This document shows, one piece after another, positions 38,095 to 47,466 of a stretch of DNA of 64,000 nt. A model generated the notes under the pieces. The model was not told where the DNA came from. It ran no database searches and saw only the letters and a program-made list of their open reading frames with translations. The DNA lies in NCBI RefSeq assembly GCF_019745455.1, contig NZ_JAIETD010000052.1, forward strand, positions 1 through 64,000, read 5' to 3'. Source of the DNA: Methylobacterium sp. Lineage in GTDB: Bacteria > Pseudomonadota > Alphaproteobacteria > Rhizobiales > Beijerinckiaceae. Every line of letters begins with the position of its first letter. Position 1 is the stretch's first letter. Made by a program: the position numbers and the translations under genes.

Positions 38095-38946
38095 ATGCAC
38101 CTAACGTGTGTTGATGCAGCAACGGTCCGTTTCCCGGAACCTCCCGCCATCGCCGGGGAATGGAACGGGGCGGGCCTCGACTCGTCCGACCGTCATCCTT
38201 GGCCCAGTCCGGGAGACGGTCTCATCACACAGTCACGCACCACCGATGCAGAGTTACCGGCGTTCGTCCGGTTTCATCTCGGCGCTTCCCTCAGGGAAGC
38301 CTATACAGACGTGCCCTGGACCCCGTCCGAAAGGGTCACGGAACTTCTCGCGCAGCTCGAAGATGCTCTCGCCCGTGGCGGCGATGCGCAGCTTGCCGCA
38401 GAGATCCGCGTGGGCCTGCAGGAGAACATGACGCTCCTGCACCGCTTTGCCCTGTCGCTGACGAAGAACCCGGGCCGCGCCGAGGATCTCGTCCAGGACA
38501 CGCTGCTGCGGGCTTGGAAGTACAGGCATCAGTTCGTCAGCGGCACCAACTTGCCGGCCTGGCTCAGCGTGATCATGCGCAACACCTTCTATTCGAACCA
38601 GCGCAAGCGCTCCCACGAGGTCGAGGACGGCGACGGCAGCTACGCCGCGCAACTTGTCTCGCTCCCGGCTCAGGGCGGCAGCCTAGACCTGCAGGACATG
38701 AAGGCGGCGATCGCCCGTCTTCCGCCGGAGATGGGTCGAACGCTGACGCTCGTCGCGATCGACAACCTCAGCTACGAGGAAGCCGCCACCGTGATGGGAT
38801 GCAAGATCGGCACGGTGAAGAGCCGGTTGTGGCGCGCCCGCGAGCGCCTCGCCGAGACACTCGGCTACACGGCGGACGATATCGGGCCGGACAAGCTCGC
38901 GCGCTCCGCCCTGTCTCAGGACGGCGATAGCATCCGCGCCGGCTGA
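38095..38946 (+). CDS. EcfG-like sigma factor with N-terminal NepR-like segment
   Basis: 283 residues. Residues about 112-175 are sigma region 2 (L-S-L-T-K-N-P-G-R-A-E-D-L-V-Q-D-T-L-L-R-A-W, then M-R-N-T-F-Y-S-N-Q-R-K-R) and residues about 198-255 are sigma region 4 (L-P-P-E, L-S-Y-E-E-A-A, G-T-V-K-S-R). These are close to the EcfG general-stress sigma family. Residues 60-92 read F-H-L-G-A-S-L-R-E-A-Y-T-D-V, P-S-E-R, then L-L-A-Q-L-E-D, matching the anti-sigma NepR pattern of I-G-x-x-L-R-x-x-Y, V-P-x-R-F and L-L-x-x-L. So this looks like an anti-sigma domain fused to its own sigma. The frame is intact through the junction. The start could be later, but no better codon is seen. Confidence 0.82.
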   Translation: MHLTCVDAATVRFPEPPAIAGEWNGAGLDSSDRHPWPSPGDGLITQSRTTDAELPAFVRFHLGASLREAYTDVPWTPSERVTELLAQLEDALARGGDAQLAAEIRVGLQENMTLLHRFALSLTKNPGRAEDLVQDTLLRAWKYRHQFVSGTNLPAWLSVIMRNTFYSNQRKRSHEVEDGDGSYAAQLVSLPAQGGSLDLQDMKAAIARLPPEMGRTLTLVAIDNLSYEEAATVMGCKIGTVKSRLWRARERLAETLGYTADDIGPDKLARSALSQDGDSIRAG

Positions 38947-39391
38947 CGTCGCATCCGCCCGCGGAGCGTGGCGTCGGGGATCGTCCTCAACGCTTCGGCA
39001 CCCGAAGTCCCACGCGGATGAGCCCGCCTGCCAGCATGGCCCCGAACACCGCGACACGGCCGGCGCAGCGCTCCTCGCAGGCGATCAAGTTTTCGGTCGC
39101 CCTTAGCAGTGCGCAGGCGGCATCGGCGTGCACCGCCTCAGAAAAGTCTGGGCCGCAACTGTCGCATCGGACAGCGAGATGTTCGTGCCGGAAGAGGTCG
39201 TCTGAACCAACGCCGATGCTCGTTTAAGAACATATCAAGAACGAAATGCCCGTAAGATCTGGCGAGCGCGATGGAGCGGTGTGGATAGCGGGGAATTTTG
39301 CCGGCGCGCGCTTGGAAGGCTGGCGAGGTACCGACTCTTGACGCGATTCGTGAGTCATGCTCGCCTCGCGGTGGCACCGGGCGAGGTCGAT
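38947..39391. other. Gap with possible remnant of a small cysteine-rich gene on the minus strand
   Basis: About 445 bases. On the minus strand one frame from 39225 down to a TGA at 38987-38989 reads like protein: R-C-D-S-C-G-P-D-F-S-E-A-V, then A-C-E-E-R-C-A-G-R and G-A-M-L-A-G-G-L-I-R-V-G-L-R-V-P-K-R, with a possible membrane segment. It is preceded by a stop with no start codon except a GTG at 39133. It may be a truncated gene. Nothing else is supported here. Confidence 0.3.
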
Positions 39392-39571
39392 ATGCATTTC
39401 GCGTTGAATCAGGATGGCCCTGGTCAATGGGCATGGTGTCTGTGCGATAACGCGGGGAGCGAGATCGCGCGATCGTCCGTCGCCTATCCAAGCGAGGTCC
39501 AGGCCTCTGCTGCCGCGATGGCGTTCGCCCAGATGGTCGCCCAGGCGGGCCGTCAGATCAGGAGGCGATAG
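39392..39571 (+). CDS. Small DUF1508-like protein
   Basis: 59 residues from the ATG at 39392, with GAGG nearby; an upstream in-frame ATG at 39281 adds an arginine-rich stretch that looks unconserved. The run F-A-L-N-Q-D-G-P-G-Q-W-A-W-C-L followed by G-S-E-I-A-R-S and a helix resembles the YegP/DUF1508 repeat (strand, W-x-W, then I-A-x-S). It ends 5 bases from the convergent gene. Confidence 0.6.
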   Translation: MHFALNQDGPGQWAWCLCDNAGSEIARSSVAYPSEVQASAAAMAFAQMVAQAGRQIRRR

Positions 39572-39575
39572 CGCA

Positions 39576-39890
39576 TCAGGCGCTCGGCGAAACGGCTTCC
39601 ACCTCGACGAGACTCAGAGTCCGAAGGATCGCCAAGGCCACAAGTTCGGCATCGACCTCTCCCTCCGATCCCGCCGCCAGTACGGCGACGGTGCTGACCT
39701 CCATCCCGGAGAGCTTGCCGACCACCACCTTCAGCACGCTGCCTTCCACCGCGTCCTCGTCGCGCACGAGACAGACGCGATAGCCATTCGCCTCGCCGTA
39801 GACGCGCTCGGTGGTGACCTCGACCCTGGAGTCGATCGCGGCCCTCGCCTCACGGGGCTTGCCGAAGGCGGGCCGAATGATGTTGTCCAT
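39576..39890 (-). CDS. Conserved-looking hypothetical protein
   Basis: 104 residues from the ATG at 39890 (M-D-N-I-I-R-P-A-F-G-K-P). A beta-rich acidic protein (E-V-T-T-E-R-V-Y-G-E-A-N-G-Y-R-V-C-L-V) with a short helical C-terminus. No signal peptide, membrane segment or known motif. Codon use matches its neighbours. Confidence 0.6.
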   Translation of the reverse strand: MDNIIRPAFGKPREARAAIDSRVEVTTERVYGEANGYRVCLVRDEDAVEGSVLKVVVGKLSGMEVSTVAVLAAGSEGEVDAELVALAILRTLSLVEVEAVSPSA

Positions 39891-40052
39891 GCAATGCCTA
39901 TTCGCGGGCCGTCTCGGTCTTGGCAGGCGACCACGGCTTTCGAAGCGTCAGTTTTCTAGAGGCGCAAGCGAGTTGCGACAAATCCGAGTCTTTCCTTACC
40001 GCACTCCTTAAACGCATGGCAGGCATGCTGAGGGTGCGAATAGGAATGTCCC

Positions 40053-40295
40053 ATGCTCGAACGTCGCCTCTCACCGCGTCAGCGCATCGACGAGATCGGC
40101 TCTATCGCCGTCGATGAGCACACATCCCTGCCCTGCATCGTCTACGATCTCTCGCAAGGGGGCGTGCGCCTCACGATGCCGGGCACGAGTGCCGTGCCCC
40201 ATACCTTCGTGCTGACATCGCCCTGCCTCGACGGCGCGCGGATCTGCCAGGTCACCTGGCGCGACGACGAGACCATCGGCGCGCAGTTCGGTTGA
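40053..40295 (+). CDS. PilZ-domain protein
   Basis: 80 residues. The cyclic-di-GMP-binding motif is present: R-R-L-S-P-R-Q-R (R-x3-R) near the start and D-L-S-Q-G-G-V-R-L (D/N-x-S-x2-G) at about residue 33-41. A single PilZ domain and nothing else, so it may act as a small c-di-GMP adaptor, perhaps on motility given the flagellar genes nearby. Confidence 0.85.
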   Translation: MLERRLSPRQRIDEIGSIAVDEHTSLPCIVYDLSQGGVRLTMPGTSAVPHTFVLTSPCLDGARICQVTWRDDETIGAQFG

Positions 40296-40570
40296 CTGGT
40301 CCGGGACCCGTCGCCCCAAACCTTTACGCAGACGCCGCTTTTTCGCTCCGTCCTGCAGGCGGGCGCCGAGCCGCCCGACTTCGGCTGCGATCTCAAAGCG
40401 TTGAATTTCAGACGGTTAACGCCCCTTAAACCTGCCGTATTTACCGTGCGGAACCGATGCCGTTTGGCTCGGGGAGCAGGCGCTCGGCGCGTCCCGCCAG
40501 GGTTCCTCCGGCGGGGGTCGCGTAAGGGCGCCCGAGAGCCGGCAGCATCTTCGGGGGACGGCAACGACGC

Positions 40571-42745
40571 ATGGCGAACGGACGCGGGCGCAGCAGCAGG
40601 AACGAACCGAATTTCGATGTGCCCGAGGGGCGCATCGGCGGCGGCTCGAAGCTCGACCTACGCCTGTCGCGGGAGGATCGCGCCGTAAGCCGGCCAACGG
40701 ATAAAGGAGAGCGCGGCATGAAGGCAGCGCCGCGCCGCAGCCCGGCCGTCAAGAAGGGCCGGCGCCGGCGCTCCTTTCTGGGGCGTCTCGTCTATGCCGG
40801 GGTCGTGCTCGGCCTGTGGTGCGTGATCGGCCTCGCCGGTCTCATCGCCTACCATGCCTCGCAACTACCGCCGATCGACCAACTCGCCGTGCCGAAGCGG
40901 CCGCCCAATATCGCGATCCTGGCGAGCGACGGCTCGCTCCTCGCCAACCGTGGTGAGACCGGCGGACGGGTCGTAAGCATCAAGGAATTGCCGCCCTACC
41001 TGCCGCGGGCCTTCGTGGCGATCGAGGATCGGCGATTCTACTCTCATTTCGGCGTCGATCCCGTCGGCATCGCCCGTGCGGCCGCGCAGAACATCACGCG
41101 GCGCGGCGTCTCGCAGGGCGGCTCGACCCTGACGCAGCAGCTCGCCAAGAACCTGTTCCTGACGCCCGAGCGGTCCGCATCCCGAAAGATCCAGGAGGCG
41201 ATCCTGGCCTTGTGGCTGGAGCACACCTATTCGAAGGACGGCATCCTCGAACTCTACCTCAATCGGGTCTATTTCGGCGCCGGCGCCTACGGCGTCGAGG
41301 CCGCGGCCCAGCGCTATTTCGGCAAGCCTGCCAAGGCCGTGACGCTGGCGGAGGCCGCGATGCTCGGCGGCCTCGTCCAGGCGCCCTCGCGCCTCGCCCC
41401 CAACCGCAACCTGCCTGCCGCCCAAGCCCGCGCCGCGCAGGTGCTCGCCGCCATGGAAGAGTTGGGCTTTGCCAAGCCCGCGGACGTCAAAGCGGCGCTG
41501 GCAAACCCCGCCAAGCCCGCCCGCTCGGGCGGCGGCGGCTCGGCCAACTACGTGGCCGATCTCGTGATGGACGTGCTCGACGATTACGTGCCGAAATTCG
41601 AATCCGACATCATCGTGCAGACCACCGTCGATACGGCGCTGCAGGTCGCAGCCGAAAAGGCCCTCGTCGACGAACTGAACCTCAAGGGAGGCCGCTACAA
41701 CGTCGCCCAGGGCGCGGTAGTCTCGATGAAGCCCGACGGCGCCATCCGCGCCCTGATCGGCGGCCGAGACTACGCCCACAGCCAGTTCAACCGCGCCACC
41801 ACGGCCAAGCGCCAGCCGGGCTCGGCCTTCAAGCCCTTCGTCTACCTCGCCGCCGTCGAACGCGGGCTGACGCCCGAGAGCGTCCGCGACGACGCCCCGA
41901 TCAGCATCAAGGGCTGGTCGCCGGAGAACTACTCTCGCGATTACCGCGGCGCCGTCACCCTGCGCGAGGCGTTGGCGTTGTCGCTCAACACGATCGCCGT
42001 TCGGCTTGGCCAGGAAGTCGGCCCCAAGACGGTGGTGCAGACCGCCCAGCGCCTCGGCATCTCCTCGGCCCTCCAGGCCAACGGCTCGATCGCGCTCGGC
42101 ACGTCTGAGGTCACGCCACTCGAACTCGTCGGTGCCTATGCCGCTTTCGCTAACGGCGGCTCGGGCGTCATCCCCTACGTCGTCGCAAGCGTGAAAGGGG
42201 GTGACGGCAAGCTCCTCTACAAGCGGAACGAGGGCGGTCTCGGCCGGGTCGTCGATGCAAACGCCGTTTCGATGATGAACGCGATGATGCACGAGACATT
42301 CGTCTCGGGCACCGCCAAGAAAGCCGAGGTGCCGGGCTGGGATCTCGCGGGTAAAACCGGCACCAGCCAGGATTTCCGCGATGCCTGGTTCATCGGCTTC
42401 TCCTCGACACTCGTGACCGGCGTCTGGCTCGGCAACGACGACGGCGAGCCGACCAAGAAAGTCTCCGGCGGCAACCTGCCGGGCGAGATCTGGAAAACCT
42501 TCATGACGACCGCTCTGAAGGGGCAGACTCCCACCATGCTCCCGGGCGCGGGGCGCTGGCGCCAGCGCGGTCCGGCCGAGGCTCCTGCCGTTACCGGAAG
42601 CACTCCGGGCGGCCTTCTCGGAACGCTCCTGGGCGAGCCACAGCCGGCACCCGGACCGCCGAAGGTCGCCACCAGCCAGCGCGGGCGCGGACCGAGCCAG
42701 GACGACCGGAACTTCCTCGAGAAACTGTTCGGGGTCGGCGAGTAG
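40571..42745 (+). CDS. Class A penicillin-binding protein (PBP1A type)
   Basis: Bifunctional peptidoglycan polymerase, 724 residues. Order: cytoplasmic basic N-terminus, membrane helix at about 72-94, GT51 glycosyltransferase with E-D-R-R-F-Y-S-H-F-G (about 152) and Q-G-G-S-T-L-T-Q-Q-L-A-K-N-L, then transpeptidase with R-Q-P-G-S-A-F-K-P (active serine about 418), S-L-N and G-K-T-G-T-S-Q-D-F. A proline/glycine-rich tail ends the protein. All catalytic motifs intact. A TTAA-N6-TTAA palindrome (40416-40429) lies upstream. Confidence 0.93.
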   Translation: MANGRGRSSRNEPNFDVPEGRIGGGSKLDLRLSREDRAVSRPTDKGERGMKAAPRRSPAVKKGRRRRSFLGRLVYAGVVLGLWCVIGLAGLIAYHASQLPPIDQLAVPKRPPNIAILASDGSLLANRGETGGRVVSIKELPPYLPRAFVAIEDRRFYSHFGVDPVGIARAAAQNITRRGVSQGGSTLTQQLAKNLFLTPERSASRKIQEAILALWLEHTYSKDGILELYLNRVYFGAGAYGVEAAAQRYFGKPAKAVTLAEAAMLGGLVQAPSRLAPNRNLPAAQARAAQVLAAMEELGFAKPADVKAALANPAKPARSGGGGSANYVADLVMDVLDDYVPKFESDIIVQTTVDTALQVAAEKALVDELNLKGGRYNVAQGAVVSMKPDGAIRALIGGRDYAHSQFNRATTAKRQPGSAFKPFVYLAAVERGLTPESVRDDAPISIKGWSPENYSRDYRGAVTLREALALSLNTIAVRLGQEVGPKTVVQTAQRLGISSALQANGSIALGTSEVTPLELVGAYAAFANGGSGVIPYVVASVKGGDGKLLYKRNEGGLGRVVDANAVSMMNAMMHETFVSGTAKKAEVPGWDLAGKTGTSQDFRDAWFIGFSSTLVTGVWLGNDDGEPTKKVSGGNLPGEIWKTFMTTALKGQTPTMLPGAGRWRQRGPAEAPAVTGSTPGGLLGTLLGEPQPAPGPPKVATSQRGRGPSQDDRNFLEKLFGVGE

Positions 42746-42921
42746 GCACGATGGCCTTCGGATCGGCCGCTCACCGCGTCCGCTTTTTGCCTATCGAGAC
42801 CGTCCGCGAGCAGACATGCGTCGCGCCGCTGCAAGGGTCGAGCCCCGCTTGCAGCGGCGTTGCCATAAAGGCGACTGTCTTTGGAAACGCAGAATTCAAC
42901 CCGGTCGGCAAAGCCAGCTGA

Positions 42922-43416
42922 TCAGGCGGCGACCTTCTGCAGGTTCTCTGCGAGGTGGCTGGCGAATTCGTCGGCCTTGTAGATCTCGGAAACGGCCTGC
43001 TTGAGCTTCGCCTCGTCGTCCGACTTGCCCAAGGCCTTGGCGTAGGCCGCAGCCGTGCCGAATCCGGCGAGGCCGTAATGGGCCATGCGCTGGTACTGGG
43101 CGACGATCGTCACGTCCCGAAGCTTGGCATCCTGCGGCGCTTCTTCCAGGACATGCTTGCGTGCTTCCTTGACCAAGCCTTCCATGCCCTTGCAATGCTC
43201 GGGCTCGACTTGACCGCCCGACTGCTCGATCAGGCTCTTGAGCATGCCGGTATGCTTGTTGATGCCTTCGACGGAGCTCTCCAGCATCTGCTTCAGCTTG
43301 CCGTCGCTCGCCTGCTTGGTCAGTTCCTGCGTCGTGCGGGCCATCTGATCGTTGGCCGACCAATTGTCTTTCAGCTCATCGAGATAGACGTCTTTCAGGC
43401 TGCTCGGTGCCGACAT
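42922..43416 (-). CDS. Ferritin-like DUF892 (YciE) family protein
   Basis: 164 residues from the ATG at 43416 with GGGAG upstream. Two helical hairpins with E/H positions (L-K-D-V-Y-L-D-E-L and H-T-G-M-L-K, I-V-A-Q-Y-Q-R-M-A-H-Y) fit the DUF892 four-helix bundle, often stress-induced and probably iron-binding. It has a GGAAC-N16-GGTT sequence in its upstream region (43445-43469), in line with general-stress control. Confidence 0.88.
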   Translation of the reverse strand: MSAPSSLKDVYLDELKDNWSANDQMARTTQELTKQASDGKLKQMLESSVEGINKHTGMLKSLIEQSGGQVEPEHCKGMEGLVKEARKHVLEEAPQDAKLRDVTIVAQYQRMAHYGLAGFGTAAAYAKALGKSDDEAKLKQAVSEIYKADEFASHLAENLQKVAA

Positions 43417-43444
43417 GGGCGATCTCCCTGGTTTTCTCCCCGTC

Positions 43445-43469
43445 AACCTCGCCTTCCCGCCAACGTTCC
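43445..43469 (-). promoter_or_regulatory. Candidate EcfG-type promoter of the DUF892 gene
   Basis: On the minus strand GGAAC (43469-43465), a 16-base spacer, then GGTT (43448-43445). The predicted start is about 20 bases from the DUF892 ATG. It has the same -35/-10 variant and spacing as the candidate before the glycosyltransferase at 18116. Confidence 0.45.
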
Positions 43470-43626
43470 TGCGAGATCAGGCCGCGCACGAACCGGACAT
43501 GATGCCATGCGTGACGCAAAGGTGGGAGGAACAGGCCGCTCCCTCCCGCGGTTTGCGAGGGAGCTAGCTTGAGCCGCGTCCTGGCGTGCCTTCCACGCCA
43601 TGCAGGGTCATCACCAAGGGGACGGC

Positions 43627-44148
43627 ATGGCCGTTAACGCGGAGGCCCAGGATCGCTCCTTCCCTCTGAGTGCGGGCATCCTGTTCGGCCTCGGCCTCGG
43701 CGGCTTCTTCGACGGAATCGTCCTGCATCAGGTGCTTCAATGGCACCACATGCTGAGCAGCTGGTATCCGATCGACTCGATTCCGAACCTCGAGCTCAAC
43801 ACGCTCTGGGATGGCGTGTTTCACAGCGCCACCTACGTGTTCGTCACGGTCGGCCTCTTCATCCTGTGGCGCAGGGCACAGCGGCGCCATTTCACCTGGT
43901 CCGGCAAGCTCATGGCCGGAACCCTCCTCATCGGATGGGGCCTGTTCAACCTCGTCGAGGGTGTCATCGACCACCAGATCCTCGGCGTGCACCACGTCAA
44001 TGAGCGTGTGCCGCGGGAGCAATGGGTCTACTGGGACCTCGCCTTCCTGGCCTGGGGGCTCGCCATGCTCATCGCCGGTTGGCTGCTGGTGAGGGCGGGA
44101 CGTGCCGAGCCTGGACGGAGTGTGGACGACGGGGGACTGGCGCGGTGA
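43627..44148 (+). CDS. DUF2243 membrane protein
   Basis: 173 residues from the ATG at 43627 with AAGGGGAC before it. Four predicted membrane helices, the first with G-L-G-L-G-G-F-F-D-G-I-V-L-H-Q, and later G-L-F-N-L-V-E-G-V-I-D-H-Q-I-L-G-V-H-H-V. The conserved histidines in H-Q and H-H within helices suggest metal or heme contact, but the function is unknown. Its stop overlaps the next small gene by 4 bases. Confidence 0.88.
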   Translation: MAVNAEAQDRSFPLSAGILFGLGLGGFFDGIVLHQVLQWHHMLSSWYPIDSIPNLELNTLWDGVFHSATYVFVTVGLFILWRRAQRRHFTWSGKLMAGTLLIGWGLFNLVEGVIDHQILGVHHVNERVPREQWVYWDLAFLAWGLAMLIAGWLLVRAGRAEPGRSVDDGGLAR

Positions 44149-44312
44149 CGCTCGAGCGCCCGCGCCGCTGGGCCGGCATCAAGGCCGTGCTGCCATGGCT
44201 GGTGCTGTGTCCGGCCCTGGTGCTTGCGACGATGCCGGCGTGGCGCCCGCTGATCTTCGGGATCACGCTGACCCTCGACGATCTCTTGACCCTGCGCTGC
44301 CTGCCTTGGTGA
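44145..44312 (+). CDS. Small membrane protein coupled to DUF2243 gene
   Basis: 55 residues starting at a GTG that overlaps the DUF2243 stop (GTGA). It has one hydrophobic segment (V-L-P-W-L-V-L-C-P-A-L-V-L-A) and a second near F-G-I-T-L-T-L-D-D-L-L. The overlapping start suggests translational coupling and a shared role in the membrane. No family recognised. Confidence 0.5.
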   Translation: MTLERPRRWAGIKAVLPWLVLCPALVLATMPAWRPLIFGITLTLDDLLTLRCLPW

Positions 44313-44396
44313 CCTGCCTGGGATGAGCCGTCGCTGACTTCCCTGCCCTGTCGGCGCAGCCTGGCGAAGGCGAGCCGGCGGCAGATAGCGTCGCTC

Positions 44397-46067
44397 TCAT
44401 GCGGCTCGGACGTCCACCAGGAAGCGGGCGATGGCGGCTTCGAGCGTCTGAGACTGCGCGGCCAGCTCCGATCCTGCGCGCAGCACCTGAGCCGCGGCTT
44501 GATCGGTCGTGCCCGCCGCCGCCTTCACGTTGGCGATGCTGCCCGTCACCTCGTCTGTGCCCCGCGCCGCCTGCGCGATGGAGCGGGCGATCTCGCCCGT
44601 CGCGCTCTGCTGCTGCTCGATCGCCGACGCCACGGCGGTCGCGATCTGGTGCACCTCGGCAATGGTCGCGCCGATCCCCTGGACGGCATCGACCGCCTCA
44701 TGGGTTGCCGCCTGGATCTCGGCGATCTGACCCGAAATCTCCTCCGTGGCTTTGGCGGTCTGGCCCGCGAGGGTCTTCACCTCGGCGGCCACCACTGCAA
44801 AGCCCCGGCCCGCTTCTCCGGCGCGTGCCGCCTCGATGGTGGCATTGAGTGCCAGGAGATTGGTCTGTTCCGCGATCGAGCGAATGAGCTCGACCACGGC
44901 CCCGATCCTGGCGGCGCCGCCGGCCAGGGTCTGAACCTTCGCGTCGGTACGCTGCGCGCCCTCGACGGCCCGGCCTGCGGCGTCGGCCGAGGCTGCAACC
45001 TGGGACGCGATTTCCTTGGCGGTGATGGACAGCTCCTCGGTTGCGGACGCAACGGTCTGGACCGAGGCCGATGTGCTTTGCGCGGCATTCGATGCCTGAC
45101 CGGCCTCCTGATCGGTGCGGTTCGCCACGCCCGCCACCATCCTGGCCGTCTCGGTCAGGTTCTGCGTCGTGCCGGTGACGCATCGCATGGCCTCGCTGGC
45201 CGCCGCGTCGAAGGATCGGATCATGTGCTCGACCGCGCGGGCGCGCTCTTCCTTGCGCCCCTGTTCGGAAAGGGTCTGCGCTGTGAGATGAGTGTTCTCG
45301 ATGGCGTTCTGCTTGAACACCTCCACGGCTTGAGCCATGCCGCCGAGCTCGTCCCGTCTCGAGGCCCCCGGAACCACCACGTCGAGCTCGCCGCTTGAAA
45401 GTCGGCGCATGGCGTCAGTGAGGCGATGCAGGGGCTGAATGGTCTGCCGGATGGTCGTCCAGAGCGCGAAGCAGAGCGTCAGGGCAGCGAGGATCAAAGC
45501 CGCGATGCTCACCCACCGCGTCTGGATCAGAGCGGCTTCAGTGTTGCCGTAGGTGGCCGTCCCGTTCTGGAGCTGCAGGTCGATGAGCTTGCTGACTGCC
45601 TCGCTCACCGGATCGATGCTCTGATAGAGCTCGGTCTTGATCAGGCGCTCGAGCCCGGCAGTGTCGCGCCGGCGCAACATCGAGAGGATCTCGTTGATCG
45701 TCGCGTCCGCATCGGACGAACTGCGCACGACTTCGCGGGCGGAGGCGACTTCAGCGTCCGTGCGGGCGTTGGCGGCGGAGAACGTGCTCCAATGCCGCTC
45801 GATCTTCTGCTTCGCCTCTGTCACTGCGGCGAAACCTTCCTCCCAGGTGAAGTTGCCGTTGCGGACCTTGTGTGAGGCGTCGACGATGTTCACCGCATAC
45901 ATGTCGGCGACGATCTTCAGATCGCGCAGGGCGATGACGCTTTCATCGTGGATCGACGTCAAGCCGACATGCGCCGTACTCGATGCGAAGAAGCCGCTGG
46001 CCGCATTCAGGACGATGCAGAGGAACAATCCGCAGAGGGCGGCGAGCAAGCGGGTGCGGATTGTCAT
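44397..46067 (-). CDS. Methyl-accepting chemotaxis protein
   Basis: 556 residues. First membrane helix (about 7-27), a periplasmic four-helix-bundle sensor (about 30-180, with the 4HB_MCP pattern), second helix (about 187-208), HAMP domain (about 210-260, P-L-H-R-L-T-D-A-M), then the cytoplasmic signalling domain with the hairpin tip [27 protein letters not shown]. It relays a ligand signal to CheA/CheW; no che genes are in the window. The C-terminus lacks a CheR-tethering pentapeptide. Confidence 0.93.
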   Translation of the reverse strand: MTIRTRLLAALCGLFLCIVLNAASGFFASSTAHVGLTSIHDESVIALRDLKIVADMYAVNIVDASHKVRNGNFTWEEGFAAVTEAKQKIERHWSTFSAANARTDAEVASAREVVRSSSDADATINEILSMLRRRDTAGLERLIKTELYQSIDPVSEAVSKLIDLQLQNGTATYGNTEAALIQTRWVSIAALILAALTLCFALWTTIRQTIQPLHRLTDAMRRLSSGELDVVVPGASRRDELGGMAQAVEVFKQNAIENTHLTAQTLSEQGRKEERARAVEHMIRSFDAAASEAMRCVTGTTQNLTETARMVAGVANRTDQEAGQASNAAQSTSASVQTVASATEELSITAKEIASQVAASADAAGRAVEGAQRTDAKVQTLAGGAARIGAVVELIRSIAEQTNLLALNATIEAARAGEAGRGFAVVAAEVKTLAGQTAKATEEISGQIAEIQAATHEAVDAVQGIGATIAEVHQIATAVASAIEQQQSATGEIARSIAQAARGTDEVTGSIANVKAAAGTTDQAAAQVLRAGSELAAQSQTLEAAIARFLVDVRAA

Positions 46068-46438
46068 GACGGACTCGGACTGGCGTTTCTCAAGCCCAGA
46101 ATGAATCGAAACTCCAAAACGAACTGCTAATGACGCCGAAATTCCCTAAACCTGATCAACTAACTTTTACGCGACCGTATTTTTCGCTAAATAATTGTTA
46201 TATTCTATCGTTCGCACAACAAATATTGACTTAAGCAGAAGCGTGCGAGCAATTATCAAATATCGCTGAGACAATAGTCGCTATTTTATTTCCGAAAATG
46301 CTTACATTAAAGACAATTATCTTAGCATTTATTCGGCGTTGGGCTTTGTCTGTAGAAAATAAGAAGAGCGGTGTAGTCGGATGCCAGCGGCTATCATTGC
46401 GACGAACCGTTGTTCCATAAACGGGGTCGGGATGTAGG
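46068..46438. other. AT-rich intergenic region upstream of the chemoreceptor
   Basis: 371 bases, of which about 46110-46380 is strikingly AT-rich for this genome. It contains TTGACTTAAG and several A/T tracts but no ORF of note. The chemoreceptor gene starts on its left side (minus strand), so it should contain that promoter. The right side faces the 3' end of the aldo/keto reductase gene. Confidence 0.5.
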
Positions 46439-47278
46439 TCAGATCATCGGCAGCGTGCGAGGCCGCTTTCCCAATGGAAAAGCCGCCTCGATCGCGGCGA
46501 GGTCGCCTGCATCAAGTGTGACCTCGCCGGCCGCCGCGTTCTCGAGGGCCCGCGAGGCGGTCGCGGTCTTCGGGATCGTCAAGGTACCTTCCAGACGCGT
46601 CAGGAAGGCTAGCGCGACGCCGTAAGGCGTTGTGTCATGCCGGGCGGCAATGGCGGCGAGCGCCCGGCCTCCGGTGGTGCGGGGACCTGGAAAATCGCCG
46701 CTGCCGAAGGGCGAGTAGCCGACGACGACGATGCCGTTTCTCCGGCACCAGGGAAGCACCTCGTGCTCGATCGCCCGTTCCTTGAGGTGGTAGGGGACCT
46801 GGTTGCAGGCGATGGCTCCCGGCCCGGCGACCCGCAAAGCCTCTTCGAGATCGGGCACATCGAAATTGCTGACGCCCCAGGACAGGATCTTGCCGACACC
46901 CATCAGGGCCTCGAACCCCGCGATGGTCTCCTCGATCGGATGCTGTCCCGGCCAGTGCAGCAGGTAGCTGTCGAGATGATCGGTGCCGAGGCGCCTGAGC
47001 GAGGCCTCGCAGGCCGCGACGACGCCTCTGCGCGAGGCGTTGCCAGGCACCACTTTCGAGACGAGGAAGACCTCGTCGCGACGGCCGGCGATGGCCTCCG
47101 CAACGACCGCTTTGGCGCCGCCATACATCTCGGCGGTGTCGATGTGTGTGAGCCCGGCATCGAGTCCTGCACGCAGGGCAGCGATCGCATCTTCGTGGGC
47201 GCTGTCGTCGATACGCCATGTACCCTGGCCGATCACCGGCACCGGCGGCCCTTCTTCACCGAAATGCCGTTCGATCAT
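46439..47278 (-). CDS. Aldo/keto reductase
   Basis: 279 residues, a TIM-barrel NADPH-dependent oxidoreductase. The catalytic tetrad is visible: aspartate in H-I-D-T-A-E-M-Y (D and Y), lysine in V-S-K-V, and histidine in L-L-H-W-P. The G-T-W-R-I start and the NADP-contacting I-P-K-T segment near the C-terminus are typical. It probably reduces small aldehydes or ketones. The gene stands alone. Confidence 0.92.
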   Translation of the reverse strand: MIERHFGEEGPPVPVIGQGTWRIDDSAHEDAIAALRAGLDAGLTHIDTAEMYGGAKAVVAEAIAGRRDEVFLVSKVVPGNASRRGVVAACEASLRRLGTDHLDSYLLHWPGQHPIEETIAGFEALMGVGKILSWGVSNFDVPDLEEALRVAGPGAIACNQVPYHLKERAIEHEVLPWCRRNGIVVVGYSPFGSGDFPGPRTTGGRALAAIAARHDTTPYGVALAFLTRLEGTLTIPKTATASRALENAAAGEVTLDAGDLAAIEAAFPLGKRPRTLPMI

Positions 47279-47466
47279 TGCCGATCCCTCGCTGTGCTGC
47301 CGGCCTTATTCACGCCATCATGCGCCGGTGTTCAAGGCTCAGGCCTTGATGCGGCGCGCCGGGCGCCGCAGCGAGGCAGATCTCGAGGTCAGACCGTGCG
47401 AACCGCCGCCTTGCCCCAACGTCGCGCAGGCCGGGCGACGACTGGCGTCACGCGGAGCCTGGTCTG

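Noticed and set aside
40416-40429. TTAA-N6-TTAA as a CtrA box upstream of the penicillin-binding protein
   Set aside because: The CtrA consensus spacer is 7 bases; a 6-base spacer is not supported.
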